Assembly: GCF_001713475.1 (NCBI RefSeq)
Contig: NZ_CP016499.1
Coordinates: forward strand, 2,356,001 to 2,420,000
DNA from: Agrobacterium sp. RAC06
GTDB taxonomy: Bacteria; Pseudomonadota; Alphaproteobacteria; Rhizobiales; Rhizobiaceae
Length of the DNA: 64,000 bases
Direction of reading: 5' to 3'
The notes under the pieces were generated by a model. The model saw only the letters and a list, made by a program, of their open reading frames with translations. It had not been told where the DNA came from and ran no database searches. Each line of letters starts with the position of its first letter. Within the stretch, counting starts at the first letter, position 1. Positions 30,877 through 40,297 of this stretch are shown in pieces. Position numbers and translations under genes: made by a program.

Positions 30877-33396
30877 TCACGCCATGGCTTCGGCGATGAG
30901 ATCTTCCGCCGCCATGGACAGCACATGCTCCTGTGCTTCGCCCGCCACCGGCTCCTTGCCGATTTCCAGCATGACTGGCACGGCGAGCGGCGAGATCTGG
31001 GTGAGGCGCTTGTGCAGGATGTGCCCCCTGATTCGTTCCAGCATATCGGCAAGCCGGGCGATGTCCAAAAGCCCGGCGGCGGCATCCTGTCGCGTTGCCT
31101 GCATGAGGATATGATCGGGCTCGTGGCTGCGCAGCACGTCGTAGATCAGGTCCGAGGACACCGTCACCTGGCGCCCGGACTTTTCCTTGCCGGGATGGCG
31201 CTGCTCGATCAGGCCGGCGATCACCGCGCAATTGCGGAAGGTGCGCTTCAGCATGAAGCTTTCGTCGAGCCAGGTTTCCAGATCATCGCCCAGCATGTCC
31301 TGATCGAACAAGTCTGCGAGGCTGAGTGCTCCCCGCGCGATCAGCGAGCCCATGTCCTCCAAGGCCCAGATCGCGAGCGCATAGTCTGTGGCAACGAAGC
31401 CCAGCGGCTTGGCGCGCATGCGCTCCAGCCGGCGGGTGAGCAGCATGCCGAGCGTCTGATGCGCCAGCCTGCCCTCGAAGGCATAGATCACCATGTAGAA
31501 GCGCTCGCCGCGCGGGAAGGTCTCGATCAGGAGATCGCCGCGCTTGGGCAGCACCGACTTCTCCGCCTGCAGCGACAGCCAGTCGCGCACCTGGTCGGGC
31601 AGACCGGTCCGGCGGTCTGGATCGTCCAGCATGGCGCGGACCTGCTCGGCGAGATAGGTCGAGAGCGGAAACTTGCCGCCGGCATAGGCCGGGATCTTCG
31701 GGTCCATGGAGAAGGCGTTGGAAACGAGGCATTCGTTGTCTCTTATGCCCTCGAAGCGCAGGACCTTCCCCGAAAAGAGGAAGGTATCGCCCTGCGTCAA
31801 CTGCTCGAAGAAATATTCCTCGACCTTGCCAAGCGTCATGCCGCCGCGACCGATCGAGCCCAGATGGTTGCGCTTGACCAGCCGGACATTCAGCATCGGC
31901 ATTTCCACGATGGTGCCGAGGTTCAGGCGATACTGCTGGGCGACCTGCGGGTTCGAGACACGCCAGAGCCCGTCCTTGCGACGGCGGATGCGGGCATAGC
32001 GCTCGTAGGTACGCAGGGCGTAGCCGCCGGTTGCGACGAAATCGACGATGCGGGCAAAGGTCTCGCGCGGCAGAGCGGCATAGGGAAGCGCCGTCGTCAC
32101 CTCGCGGTAAAGCTCTTCCTCGTCGAAGGCATCGGCGCAGGCCATGCCGAGCACATGCTGGGCGAGCACGTCGAGCGAGCCCTCCCCCACAGGCGGCGTA
32201 TCCTGCGCGCCGATATAGTTGGCATCGAGTGCGGCCTGACACTCCACCACCTCAAACCGGTTGGCCGGCACGAGAATGGCGCGGGACGGCTCGTCCATGC
32301 GGTGATTGGCACGGCCGATGCGCTGGGCAAGGCGCGATGCGCCCTTCGGCGCGCCGACATGGATGACGAGATCGACATCGCCCCAGTCGATGCCGAGATC
32401 GAGCGTCGAGGTGGCAACGACCGCCCGCAGCCGGTTTTCGGCCATGGCGGCCTCCACCTTGCGACGTTGCGAAACGTCGAGCGAGCCGTGATGCAGCGCG
32501 ATCGGCAGGTTGTCATCATTGACCGTCCAGAGCTCCTGGAAGAGCATCTCGGCCTGGGAGCGCGTGTTGACGAAAAGCAGCGTCGTCTGAAAGTCCTTGA
32601 GGACCTTGTAGACCTCGGGGATTGCATAATGCGCCTTGTGACCCGACCAGGGAATGCGCTCATCGGTCTGAAGGATAGTGATATTTGGTCGGGCACCACC
32701 CTCGACGGTGATCAGACCGGCCGCCGCCTCGCCCTCTTCCGGCTGGGCGACAAGCCAGCGGCGCAGGTCCATCGGCTGAGCAACGGTCGCAGAAAGGCCG
32801 ATGGTCTTGAGACCAGGGGCAAGCTTCCTCAACCGCGTTAGGCCCAGCGAGAGCAGATGGCCCCGCTTGGAAGTCACCAGCGAATGCAGCTCGTCGAAGA
32901 TGACGTAGCGCAGGTCCTTGAAGAAGCGCTCCGCGTCCGAGTGGGAGATGAGCAATGCGACCTGCTCAGGCGTCGTCAGAAGGATATCCGGCGGATTGGT
33001 CTTCTGCCGCTGGCGCTTATGAGCCGGGGTATCGCCGGTCCGGTTCTCGATGGTGATCGGGAGCCCCATCTCGGTGACGGGCTTCATCAGGTTGCGTTCG
33101 ATGTCGACGGCAAGCGCTTTGAGCGGCGAGATGTAGAGCGTGTGGATGCCCGTGAAGGCCTCGCCTGGTTTTTTCCGTCCACGCTCGGTGAGCTCGGTGA
33201 GCGACGGCAGGAAGCCGGCAAGCGTCTTGCCCGCACCGGTCGGTGCGATCAGCAGCAAGCTCTCCCCGCCATTCTCGCCGGATCTCGCCCGGGCCAGCAG
33301 CTCCAGCTGATGGTCACGCGGCTGCCAGCCCTTTTCGCCGAACCAGCGGAGGAAGGGGGCAGGCAGAAGGGCAAGGGCGGAATCAGTTGTCGTCAC
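30877..33396 (-). CDS. Lhr-type ligase-associated DEXH helicase
   Basis: ATP-dependent 3'-5' DNA helicase of the Lhr-Core type, 839 residues. RecA1 has Walker A APTGAGKTLAGF at 51-62, VIFDELHSL (motif II) and SATVAQP (motif III). RecA2 has LLFVNTRSQAE, VVATSTLDLGIDWG and QRIGRANHR (motif VI). The winged-helix and Lhr-specific domains follow and include EQLTQGDTFLFSGKVLRFEG. Partnered with pdeM. Role in repair is established for the family as a stress-repair nuclease/helicase pair; details in this organism are inference. Confidence 0.92.
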   Translation of the reverse strand: MTTTDSALALLPAPFLRWFGEKGWQPRDHQLELLARARSGENGGESLLLIAPTGAGKTLAGFLPSLTELTERGRKKPGEAFTGIHTLYISPLKALAVDIERNLMKPVTEMGLPITIENRTGDTPAHKRQRQKTNPPDILLTTPEQVALLISHSDAERFFKDLRYVIFDELHSLVTSKRGHLLSLGLTRLRKLAPGLKTIGLSATVAQPMDLRRWLVAQPEEGEAAAGLITVEGGARPNITILQTDERIPWSGHKAHYAIPEVYKVLKDFQTTLLFVNTRSQAEMLFQELWTVNDDNLPIALHHGSLDVSQRRKVEAAMAENRLRAVVATSTLDLGIDWGDVDLVIHVGAPKGASRLAQRIGRANHRMDEPSRAILVPANRFEVVECQAALDANYIGAQDTPPVGEGSLDVLAQHVLGMACADAFDEEELYREVTTALPYAALPRETFARIVDFVATGGYALRTYERYARIRRRKDGLWRVSNPQVAQQYRLNLGTIVEMPMLNVRLVKRNHLGSIGRGGMTLGKVEEYFFEQLTQGDTFLFSGKVLRFEGIRDNECLVSNAFSMDPKIPAYAGGKFPLSTYLAEQVRAMLDDPDRRTGLPDQVRDWLSLQAEKSVLPKRGDLLIETFPRGERFYMVIYAFEGRLAHQTLGMLLTRRLERMRAKPLGFVATDYALAIWALEDMGSLIARGALSLADLFDQDMLGDDLETWLDESFMLKRTFRNCAVIAGLIEQRHPGKEKSGRQVTVSSDLIYDVLRSHEPDHILMQATRQDAAAGLLDIARLADMLERIRGHILHKRLTQISPLAVPVMLEIGKEPVAGEAQEHVLSMAAEDLIAEAMA

Positions 33397-33445
33397 CGCC
33401 TCAAGGTAGTGGACGGGCGGGGAAAGAGAAGGGGCGAAAAGCGCC

Positions 33446-34084
33446 TCACCTCAGCGCTATATATCGGTCCGAGCGGTGGTTGATCGCGAGGAAGAGGTTC
33501 AACACCACGGCGCCGATGACAGAATAGAGCACCACGGAGGGGCTGACGACGGCAAAGGCCAGCGCCATGACACAGAGGTCGAAGGCAAGCTGCACGAGGC
33601 CGGCGCGGATGCCGAAGCGGTCCTGGATGTAAACGGCGAGAATGCCGAGGCCTCCGAGGCTGGCGCGGTGGCGGTAGAGCGCCAGAAGGCCGAAGCCGAG
33701 TAGCAGGCCACCGAGGATCGCCGCCCAGATCGGCGCGATGCTCTCTATCACGAGGAAGCGGCTCTCGATTTCGACGATGAAGGAGGTGAGGCCGACGGCG
33801 ATAAAGGTCTTGATGGTGAAATCGAGGCCGACGCGACGCAGCGAAAGAATGTAGAATGGCAGGTTGAGCAAGAAGAAAAGAAGACCGAAGCTCCAGCCGC
33901 TCCAGTAGTGCAGGACGAAGGCGAGGCCAGCCATGCCACCGGTCAGAAGTCCGACCTGGGCGAGGAAGTAAAGGCCAAGGGCCGCAATCAGGCTCCCTGC
34001 CACGAGTCCTTGCAGATCCTCTGCCGGAGTGTGGCGGGTGGGGTTCGAATTCCAGATTCCCAGCATGCTCGTCAGTTGCGCCAT
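33446..34084 (-). CDS. YitT-family membrane protein
   Basis: 212 residues from the chosen start at 34084 (GGAG about seven bases before); the frame is open to 34117. Five to six membrane helices, including GLVAGSLIAALGLYFL, LTGGMAGLAFVLHYW and SLGGLGILAVYIQDRFG, match the YitT/DUF161 core. The C-terminal DUF2179 domain common in Firmicutes is absent. Function is unknown across the family. Stands alone between the helicase and methyltransferase genes. Confidence 0.82.
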   Translation of the reverse strand: MAQLTSMLGIWNSNPTRHTPAEDLQGLVAGSLIAALGLYFLAQVGLLTGGMAGLAFVLHYWSGWSFGLLFFLLNLPFYILSLRRVGLDFTIKTFIAVGLTSFIVEIESRFLVIESIAPIWAAILGGLLLGFGLLALYRHRASLGGLGILAVYIQDRFGIRAGLVQLAFDLCVMALAFAVVSPSVVLYSVIGAVVLNLFLAINHRSDRYIALR

Positions 34085-34199
34085 CACGCTCTCCAGAAAA
34101 CAACCTCCCGAGTGCAAATCCTACCCGAGAAACTCTGGAAAACAAGGAGGATAGGTCAGCAATCCTGACCCATGATGCAATTCGCAAGAAAGCTGCTCG

Positions 34200-35138
34200 T
34201 CAGGCCTTCCGGCTAGCAAGAAACAGAATGCCGGAGACCGGTTTTCCGCCATCCATGCGAATGGTCGTGCGCGACAGCTTCACGAGGTCGAAGCCGTTTT
34301 CATCGAGACGATACCTTACATGCTGTTCGGTGTGGGCATAACGCAGGCTCGGCGCCAGGATAAAGCCGTCGCCCTCGCCCGCGTCTTCGACCGAAAAGGC
34401 GAGAAGCGAGCCGGGTTTCAGGAGCTGCGCGGCAAGTGCGAAGGCGTTGGCGAGGTCGCCCAGATACATCAGCACGTCGGCCGCCGAGACGAGGTCGGCT
34501 CGGCACTCCGCAAGCCTTTCATCGAAGAGACCGCACGCGATCGGGTCGAGCGATAGATCGGCCTTGGCAAGAAGGTCATAGTGACCCTTCTCCTCGGCTT
34601 TTGCGAGCATGTTGACCGAGAGATCGAAACCCTCCAGGCGGGCCACTCTCTCGCGGATCTCGGCACCGAAAAGACCCGTGCCACACCCAAGATCGACGGC
34701 CAGATCGAAGCGCCGATCTTCATGCTCGACGATGAGCCGGGCGAGCTTGGCCGGGACCGAATAATCGAGCTTCTCGACAAGTGCAGTATCGAAACGATCG
34801 GCATAATCATCGAAAAGCGCCTCTACATAGCGAGAGGGCGGCTGGTCTGGAATATCTTCGGCCCCGAGCAGAGCCAGTTTCAACTGCGCGCCGAACAGAT
34901 CTTCCGGGTCGAGCTCGAGCAGTCTGCGCAGGGCGGGTATCGCTTTTTCTGCCTGTCCGGCCTTCTCGGCATAGTCCGCAAGACGCAGCAGACCAGCCGG
35001 CCAGTCCGGCACCAGTTCCAGGGCCTGCTCCATCAATTCCACTGCTGCCTCATGTTCGCCATTCTCGGCGAGCATGCGGGCATAATCGGCGCGGCGATCG
35101 GCGATGACGTCGCCGGAAGAGAACTGTGTGGGATGCAT
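34200..35138 (-). CDS. TPR-containing class I SAM-dependent methyltransferase
   Basis: 312 residues from the chosen Met at 35138 (AGGA about nine bases upstream); the frame opens at 35180. Two tetratricopeptide-like repeats occupy about 15-85 (HEAAVELMEQALELVPDWP and AEKAIPALRRLLELDPED). A Rossmann methyltransferase follows with motif I AVDLGCGTGLFG, EGFDLSVNML and DLVSAADVLMYLGDL. The substrate is unknown; the TPR front suggests a protein partner. Confidence 0.82.
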   Translation of the reverse strand: MHPTQFSSGDVIADRRADYARMLAENGEHEAAVELMEQALELVPDWPAGLLRLADYAEKAGQAEKAIPALRRLLELDPEDLFGAQLKLALLGAEDIPDQPPSRYVEALFDDYADRFDTALVEKLDYSVPAKLARLIVEHEDRRFDLAVDLGCGTGLFGAEIRERVARLEGFDLSVNMLAKAEEKGHYDLLAKADLSLDPIACGLFDERLAECRADLVSAADVLMYLGDLANAFALAAQLLKPGSLLAFSVEDAGEGDGFILAPSLRYAHTEQHVRYRLDENGFDLVKLSRTTIRMDGGKPVSGILFLASRKA

Positions 35139-35305
35139 CGAAGAGATCCTTGCGCCTGCCAGCATGGGGTGATCCAGCATGGAGCGGGCGCGCGGTCTTG
35201 ACCGATCACCGGAAAAAACTCAAGTGCTATCGCAAGCACTCGGCTCGCCGGCTTGCAGGGCGGGCCGACTGCGCCCATATCAGCGGACGATAACAGGAGA
35301 CACGC

Positions 35306-35572
35306 ATGGCTGATGGCCTCAATCGATTTCTCGGCGACACGCCGGGCCGCACGATCGTCAAGCTGATCGTCGTTTCGCTCATCGTCGGCTTTGTGATGTC
35401 GATCTTCGGGCTTGACCCGATGGACCTGCTCGACGGCATCAGGTTCTTCATCATCGACCTCTGGTACACGGGGTTCGACGCTCTTGGTCGGGTCGGGCAG
35501 TATCTGCTGATCGGCGCTACGATCGTCATTCCCGCCTTCATCCTGCTCCGCCTCTTTGCGTCACGGAACTGA
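35306..35572 (+). CDS. small integral membrane protein (DUF6460-like)
   Basis: 88 residues with two hydrophobic helices: TIVKLIVVSLIVGFVMSIFG and YLLIGATIVIPAFILLRLF. It begins MADGLNRFLGDTPGRT. It is six bases upstream of the CAP-domain gene, so the two are probably cotranscribed. I match it to a small conserved rhizobial membrane family with no known function; the DUF number is from memory. Confidence 0.75.
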   Translation: MADGLNRFLGDTPGRTIVKLIVVSLIVGFVMSIFGLDPMDLLDGIRFFIIDLWYTGFDALGRVGQYLLIGATIVIPAFILLRLFASRN

Positions 35573-35578
35573 AGGCCT

Positions 35579-36076
35579 ATGTCTAAGCCTGTTCTACATC
35601 GCCGTCGGCTGATCCTAATCTCGGCTGGTGTCATGACGGCGGCGATCACCGGCTGCCGGTCCACCGACATTCTCAACCCCGATGACGGCCAGGCCCGGGC
35701 TGAGACGGACGCCGCGTTGCCGATGGTGAACCTGCTCCGGCAATCGCGTGGCCTCTCCTCCCTCTCCCGCAGTCGCCCCGCGGAAGTGGCGGCCATCGCC
35801 CAGGCCAAGCGCATGGCACGCGCTGGCGAGATGTCGCATCTGATCGGCTTCAACGACAGCTTCGGCGCCCGTATGAAGGGCCACGGGGTGCCGCTGCCGG
35901 CGGCCGAAAACATCGCTGCGGGTCAGGATAGCGTCGAACGCGCCGTGCAGGCCTGGATCGATTCCAAGCGGCATCTCGACAACATGACCGGCCGCTTCAA
36001 CGGGCTCGGCGTCGCGGTCGCCTGGGATTCCGCTTCCGGTAACCGGCCCTATTGGGCCATGGTTCTCTCGGCCTGA
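35579..36076 (+). CDS. CAP (SCP/PR1)-domain lipoprotein
   Basis: 165 residues. A basic start (MSKPVLHRRRL), a hydrophobic stretch and the lipobox AITGC predict lipidation near residue 26. The CAP domain follows: NLLRQSRGLSSL, AQAKRMARAGEMSHL, AENIAAGQ and AVQAWIDSKRHLDNMTG carry the conserved His/Glu positions. Bacterial CAP proteins lie in the envelope; activity is unknown. AAGG upstream and close spacing after the membrane-protein gene support an operon. Confidence 0.85.
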   Translation: MSKPVLHRRRLILISAGVMTAAITGCRSTDILNPDDGQARAETDAALPMVNLLRQSRGLSSLSRSRPAEVAAIAQAKRMARAGEMSHLIGFNDSFGARMKGHGVPLPAAENIAAGQDSVERAVQAWIDSKRHLDNMTGRFNGLGVAVAWDSASGNRPYWAMVLSA

Positions 36077-36115
36077 GTGATTCCCTCTTCGCTCCGGTCC
36101 CCACCGGAGCGATCC

Positions 36116-37462
36116 ATGCATAGCCCATCTTCTTCCGCCACCCGGACCATCGACGTCAATCATCGCAGCGTGCTGGCGATCGCCGTGCCGATGACGCTGG
36201 GTTTCGTCACGACGCCACTTCTGGGGCTCACCGATACCGCCGTCGTCGGACGTAGCGGCGACGCGGCCCAACTGGCGGGGCTTGCGATTGCGGCGGCGCT
36301 CTTCGATCTGCTCTTCGCCAGTCTGAATTTTCTGCGGGCGTCGACCACGGCACTCGTCGCCCAGGCGCAAGGACGCGGCGAACCATCCGAACTCTTCGCC
36401 GTCTTCTGGCGCTCGATCGTCTTGTCGCTTGGTTTCGGATTGCTGATCCTCGCAGTCTCTCCCGTAATCCTTGGCTTTGGCCCTGCGCTGATGGGCGCCG
36501 ATGGTGGCGTTCAGGCAGCTGCCGCGACCTATATCGGCATCCGCATTCTGGCGGCTCCCGTGACGCTTTCGAATTTCACCCTGCTCGGCTTCGTGCTCGG
36601 TCGTGGACTGGGCTCTGTTGGGCTTGCGCTGCAGATTTTGCTGAACGGCGTCAACATCGTCATGTCGATCCTGCTTGGTCTGACTTTCGGATATGGGATT
36701 GCAGGTGTCGCCTGGGGCACCGTCATAGGCGAGTTCGTCGCCATGATCGCCGGCTTTGCCTTCGTGTTCTGGCGCTATGGTCACGCCGCAATCCCGCAGG
36801 TCTCGATGATCACCGACCGCGCAAAGCTGATGGCGTTGTTCCGGCTCAACCGGGACATCCTGATCCGCACCTTCTCGCTGATCACCGCCTTTACCGTCAT
36901 GACCCGCATCGGGGCCGGTTTCGGCGCCGTGACGCTCGCGGCCAATGCCGTTCTGATGAACTTCTTCATGATCGCCAGCTTCTATCTCGATGGCATGGCA
37001 ACGGCGGCAGAGCAGATCACGGGCGAAACGATCGGTGCCAAACAGCGGCGCGCCTTCGAGCGCGCGGTGAAGCTGACAGGGTTCTGGTCCTTCGGCCTGG
37101 CTCTGGCGAGCCTTGCATTCTTCCTGGTCTTCGGTTCGGCGATCATCGGCTTCATCACGACGGCCGGAGATGTGCGCAGCGTTGCCGAGACCTATCTGGT
37201 CTACGCGGCCCTGACCGCGTTGACCGGGGCACTCGCCTTCCACATGGATGGGGTCTTCATCGGCGCAACATGGTCATCCGACATGCGCAACATGATGCTC
37301 GTCGCGCTGGCCGGCTATCTCGCCAGTGTCGCAGTGCTGGTTCCGCTGTTTGACAATCACGGGCTCTGGATCGCGCTCAACGTGTTTCTTGGTCTACGCG
37401 GTCTGTTGCTGCTTGCGCGGCTGAAACCCAAGACCAATCAGACTTTCACCGAAAGCCAGTGA
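36116..37462 (+). CDS. MATE-family multidrug/metabolite exporter (DinF-like)
   Basis: 448 residues from the chosen ATG at 36116 (GGAG six bases before); a GTG at 36077 is possible. Twelve membrane helices in two halves, beginning VLAIAVPMTLGFVTTPLLGLTDTAVVGRSG, a typical DinF/NorM opening, with the second half around FLIRT/FSLITAFTVMTRIGA. Cation-coupled efflux is the family role; substrates unknown. Its 3' end overlaps the convergent pyrD stop by 25 bases. Confidence 0.88.
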   Translation: MHSPSSSATRTIDVNHRSVLAIAVPMTLGFVTTPLLGLTDTAVVGRSGDAAQLAGLAIAAALFDLLFASLNFLRASTTALVAQAQGRGEPSELFAVFWRSIVLSLGFGLLILAVSPVILGFGPALMGADGGVQAAAATYIGIRILAAPVTLSNFTLLGFVLGRGLGSVGLALQILLNGVNIVMSILLGLTFGYGIAGVAWGTVIGEFVAMIAGFAFVFWRYGHAAIPQVSMITDRAKLMALFRLNRDILIRTFSLITAFTVMTRIGAGFGAVTLAANAVLMNFFMIASFYLDGMATAAEQITGETIGAKQRRAFERAVKLTGFWSFGLALASLAFFLVFGSAIIGFITTAGDVRSVAETYLVYAALTALTGALAFHMDGVFIGATWSSDMRNMMLVALAGYLASVAVLVPLFDNHGLWIALNVFLGLRGLLLLARLKPKTNQTFTESQ

Positions 37463-38526
37463 TCGAGCCTCGTGTCGCGCAATTCGCGGATATTGGCGAC
37501 CGTTTCACGATCGAGCAGGCTCGACAGGCCCCGGACGATCCGTCCTGGCAGAGCCGGTCCTTCATAGACCATGCAGGAATAAAGCTGCACCAAGTCTGCA
37601 CCCGCGCGGATCTTCTCCAGCGCAGTTTCGGCTGAGGACACGCCGCCTACCCCGATGATCGGCAATGCCGGACCAACGCGCTTTCGCATACGGGCGAGAA
37701 CGGCGGTCGACTTGTCAAACAGAGGTGCGCCAGAGAGGCCACCGGCTTCCCCTGCCAGAGTCGGGTCGGTCAGACCGTCACGTGACAGCGTGGTGTTGGA
37801 AACGATGAGGCCATCGAGATCATGCGCCGCCGCGACCTCGGCGATGTCGTCCATGCCTTCTTCCGTAAGGTCCGGGGCGATCTTGAGAAAGACCGGCAGG
37901 CGCTTGCCGGCGCGCAAGGCTTCTTCTGAACGCGCCGCGAGCACGGCAGACAGGAGCGCATCGAGGCTCTCCTTGGCCTGCAGATCACGCAGACCCGGGG
38001 TGTTCGGTGACGAGATGTTGGCGGTGAAATAGGTCGCGACGGGATAGAAGCGGCGGATGCCGGCGACATAGTCGGCGATCCGGTCCTTGGCATCCTTGTT
38101 GGCGCCGATATTCACGCCGACGATCCCTGCGCGGTTGCCGCGGGCGATGAGCCGAGCCAGCGCCGCCTCATGCCCCTCGTTGTTGAAACCGAGGCGGTTG
38201 ATCACCGCGCGGTCGCGCTCAAGGCGGAAAATGCGCGGCTTCGGATTGCCGGTCTGAGGCTTGGGCGTCAGCGTGCCGACTTCGGCAAAACCGAAACCGA
38301 GCGACAGCAGTGCATCCGGCACCTCGGCATTCTTGTCATAGCCTGCGGCCATGCCGAGCGGGTTCGGGAAGTGAATGCCGGCAACCGTCTGGGCGAGACG
38401 CGGATCGACAGCCGCCTTGCAGGTCGGGACGAAGCCCGTTTTCAACGCGGCAATCGACAGCCCATGGGCGGTTTCCGCATCGAAGAGGAAAAGGCCACGA
38501 CGGCCGAGAGAAAAGAGGTCCAGCAT
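37438..38526 (-). CDS. pyrD: dihydroorotate dehydrogenase (quinone), class 2
   Basis: Oxidises dihydroorotate to orotate in pyrimidine synthesis, passing electrons to quinone at the inner membrane. 362 residues with an N-terminal amphipathic membrane-binding helix, GMAAGYDKNAE, VGTLTPKPQTGNPKPR, GVNIGANK, the catalytic serine region NISSPNTPGLR (Ser172/173), VSNTT and GGVSS. The stop overlaps the MATE gene by 25 bases, and the start overlaps the DUF952 gene stop by 1 base, so pyrD follows that gene in one transcript. Confidence 0.96.
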   Translation of the reverse strand: MLDLFSLGRRGLFLFDAETAHGLSIAALKTGFVPTCKAAVDPRLAQTVAGIHFPNPLGMAAGYDKNAEVPDALLSLGFGFAEVGTLTPKPQTGNPKPRIFRLERDRAVINRLGFNNEGHEAALARLIARGNRAGIVGVNIGANKDAKDRIADYVAGIRRFYPVATYFTANISSPNTPGLRDLQAKESLDALLSAVLAARSEEALRAGKRLPVFLKIAPDLTEEGMDDIAEVAAAHDLDGLIVSNTTLSRDGLTDPTLAGEAGGLSGAPLFDKSTAVLARMRKRVGPALPIIGVGGVSSAETALEKIRAGADLVQLYSCMVYEGPALPGRIVRGLSSLLDRETVANIRELRDTRLDHWLSVKV

Positions 38527-38882
38527 CAGCGTTTCTCCTCGACCAAGTCAGGAAAGACGTGCAGTCCGTCAGCACCGAGGGCTAGGGGCTTTTCCCAAAG
38601 CACGGCGTCGAGCGGCAAGTCGGCGTAAAGATGCGGGAAGAGATCTCCGTCGCGCGAAGCCTCCCATTTCAGGGCCCCACCGAAGACGGCCGCATCGACC
38701 GCGACAAGCAGCAGATCAGACTGGCCGGCAAAGTGCAGGCGCGCAGTCTCCACGGCCTGGGCTCCCGTCGAGAAATGGATGTAGCCGTCCTTGAGATCGA
38801 TGGACGCGCCTTTGAAAAGGCCCGCGATGCGCGCCTCCTGCCATAATTCTCGCGGTACGATCTTGTATATGGTCTTTTCCAA
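38526..38882 (-). CDS. DUF952-family protein
   Basis: 118-residue soluble protein beginning MEKTIYKIVPRELWQEA and containing DGYIHFSTGAQAVETA and FPHLYADLPLDAV. These are characteristic of the small DUF952 family, which has an ADP-ribosyltransferase-like fold in predictions. It overlaps the pyrD start by one base. No function is established. Confidence 0.85.
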   Translation of the reverse strand: MEKTIYKIVPRELWQEARIAGLFKGASIDLKDGYIHFSTGAQAVETARLHFAGQSDLLLVAVDAAVFGGALKWEASRDGDLFPHLYADLPLDAVLWEKPLALGADGLHVFPDLVEEKR

Positions 38883-38981
38883 GGTCCGGTCTCTCGCAGA
38901 TCATCAGGGTCGAGGCGGGTTTGCCGCAAACGCGGCCAAATGTCCACGCCTGGAGATACGGACGACAGGAGGAGGAACAAG

Positions 38982-39413
38982 ATGTTCATCGCCAAGACAT
39001 TGCTCACACTGGCGGCGCTCTCGCTCTGCGTTCCCGTCGCCATGGCTCAGGATGCCGCCACCGACCGTTACACGCTGGAGAAATCGGAAAGCGGCTTCGT
39101 ACGGCTCGATCGGCAAACGGGGGCGGTCACACTCTGCACGGAAGCCGATGGCACACTCACCTGCCGGATGGCGGCCGACGAACGGGCGGCTTATGACGCG
39201 GATCTCGCGCGGCTGGAAAAGCGGGTCGAAGCTCTGGAAAAACGCGTGGCCGAAGGTACGGCTGCCAAAAGCGGCGAGCTTCCGAGCGACGCCGAGATTG
39301 ACCGCTCGATCGGCATCATGGAGCGCTTCATGCGAACTTTCTTCGGACTGGTTCAGGAATTTCAGGGACAGGAGCAGGATAGATCGGGAGACCCCGTTCC
39401 GGACAGAACCTGA
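38982..39413 (+). CDS. secreted coiled-coil protein of unknown function
   Basis: 143 residues from ATG 38982, which follows AGGAGGAGG by six bases. It has a signal peptide (MFIAKTLLTLAALSLCVPVAMAQ), then a small domain with two cysteines (TLCTEADGTLTCRM), a predicted coiled coil (LARLEKRVEALEKRVAEG) and an amphipathic stretch. I do not recognise a named family. It stands next to the response-regulator gene but with its own strong ribosome-binding site. Confidence 0.72.
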   Translation: MFIAKTLLTLAALSLCVPVAMAQDAATDRYTLEKSESGFVRLDRQTGAVTLCTEADGTLTCRMAADERAAYDADLARLEKRVEALEKRVAEGTAAKSGELPSDAEIDRSIGIMERFMRTFFGLVQEFQGQEQDRSGDPVPDRT

Positions 39414-39534
39414 CCACAAACAAGCCTCGTTCACCCATTCGTTGCACGACCATTGTCTAGTGCGTCGCCAAGCGCTAAAAGAATGAGACGCATTCGCGCG
39501 CAAAATGACATCGCTCTTGGGAGGGGGCTGTGAC

Positions 39535-40182
39535 ATGGCTGCATCGACCTTCATCATCGCCGACGACCATCCGCTGTTCCGGGGCGCCCTGCGCCAGGCC
39601 GTGACCGGCATAGACGGCACGCAAACCATCATCGAGGCCGGCGACTTCGAAGCTGCCCGCAAGGCGGCCGCCGAGCATTCGGATGCGGACCTCATGCTGC
39701 TCGATCTCGCCATGCCCGGCGTCTCCGGTTTTTCCGGTCTGATGGCGCTGCGTGCCGAATTCGCGAGCCTGCCGCTGGTCATCGTCTCTGCCACCGACGA
39801 TCCCGTCACCATCCGCCGGGCCCTCGAGCTCGGGGCCTCCGGCTTCATTTCGAAGTCAGCGGGGATCGACGAGATCCGCGCGTCGATCCAGTCGGTGCTG
39901 GAAGGTGATATCGCCACGCCTGCAAGCTATCAGGGCGGGCAGGAGACGGATCCTGACGTGGCCGATCTGATCAACCGGCTGCGCACGCTTACGCCGCAGC
40001 AAAGCCGAGTGCTCGGCATGCTCGGCGAAGGGCTGCTCAACAAGCAGATCGCCTATGAACTCGGCGTGTCGGAAGCAACGATCAAGGCGCATGTCTCGGC
40101 GATCCTCTTGAAGCTCAAGGTGGACAGCCGCACCCAGGCCGTGATCCAGCTTGGCAAGATCAACATGGCCATGGTCGCCTGA
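39535..40182 (+). CDS. NarL/LuxR-family response regulator
   Basis: Two-domain transcription factor of 215 residues: a receiver with acidic pair DDH, phosphoacceptor D57 (LLDLAMPG) and a C-terminal LuxR-type helix-turn-helix (LTPQQSRVLGMLGEGLLNKQIAYELGVSEATIKAHVSAIL). The start at 39535 has GAGGGGG ten bases before. No histidine kinase gene is adjacent, so it is an orphan; the hybrid kinase at 10253 is a speculative partner. Confidence 0.9.
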   Translation: MAASTFIIADDHPLFRGALRQAVTGIDGTQTIIEAGDFEAARKAAAEHSDADLMLLDLAMPGVSGFSGLMALRAEFASLPLVIVSATDDPVTIRRALELGASGFISKSAGIDEIRASIQSVLEGDIATPASYQGGQETDPDVADLINRLRTLTPQQSRVLGMLGEGLLNKQIAYELGVSEATIKAHVSAILLKLKVDSRTQAVIQLGKINMAMVA

Positions 40183-40297
40183 GACAGGCGAGAGGATTTT
40201 ATTCCTTTTTGCTTTACTATCGGCCTTTGCTGATCTATTGTTTTCGCCATTGCCGGACCGGGGATCCGAAGTGTTCCGGCGCTGCAGAGGCGCGAAC

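Noticed and set aside
30925..32841. 638-residue open frame opposite the helicase gene
   Set aside because: Antisense shadow of conserved helicase motifs; no domain recognised.
35615..37243. 542-residue open frame opposite the CAP and MATE genes
   Set aside because: Spans two real genes on the other strand and has a charged low-complexity composition typical of antisense of membrane-protein genes.
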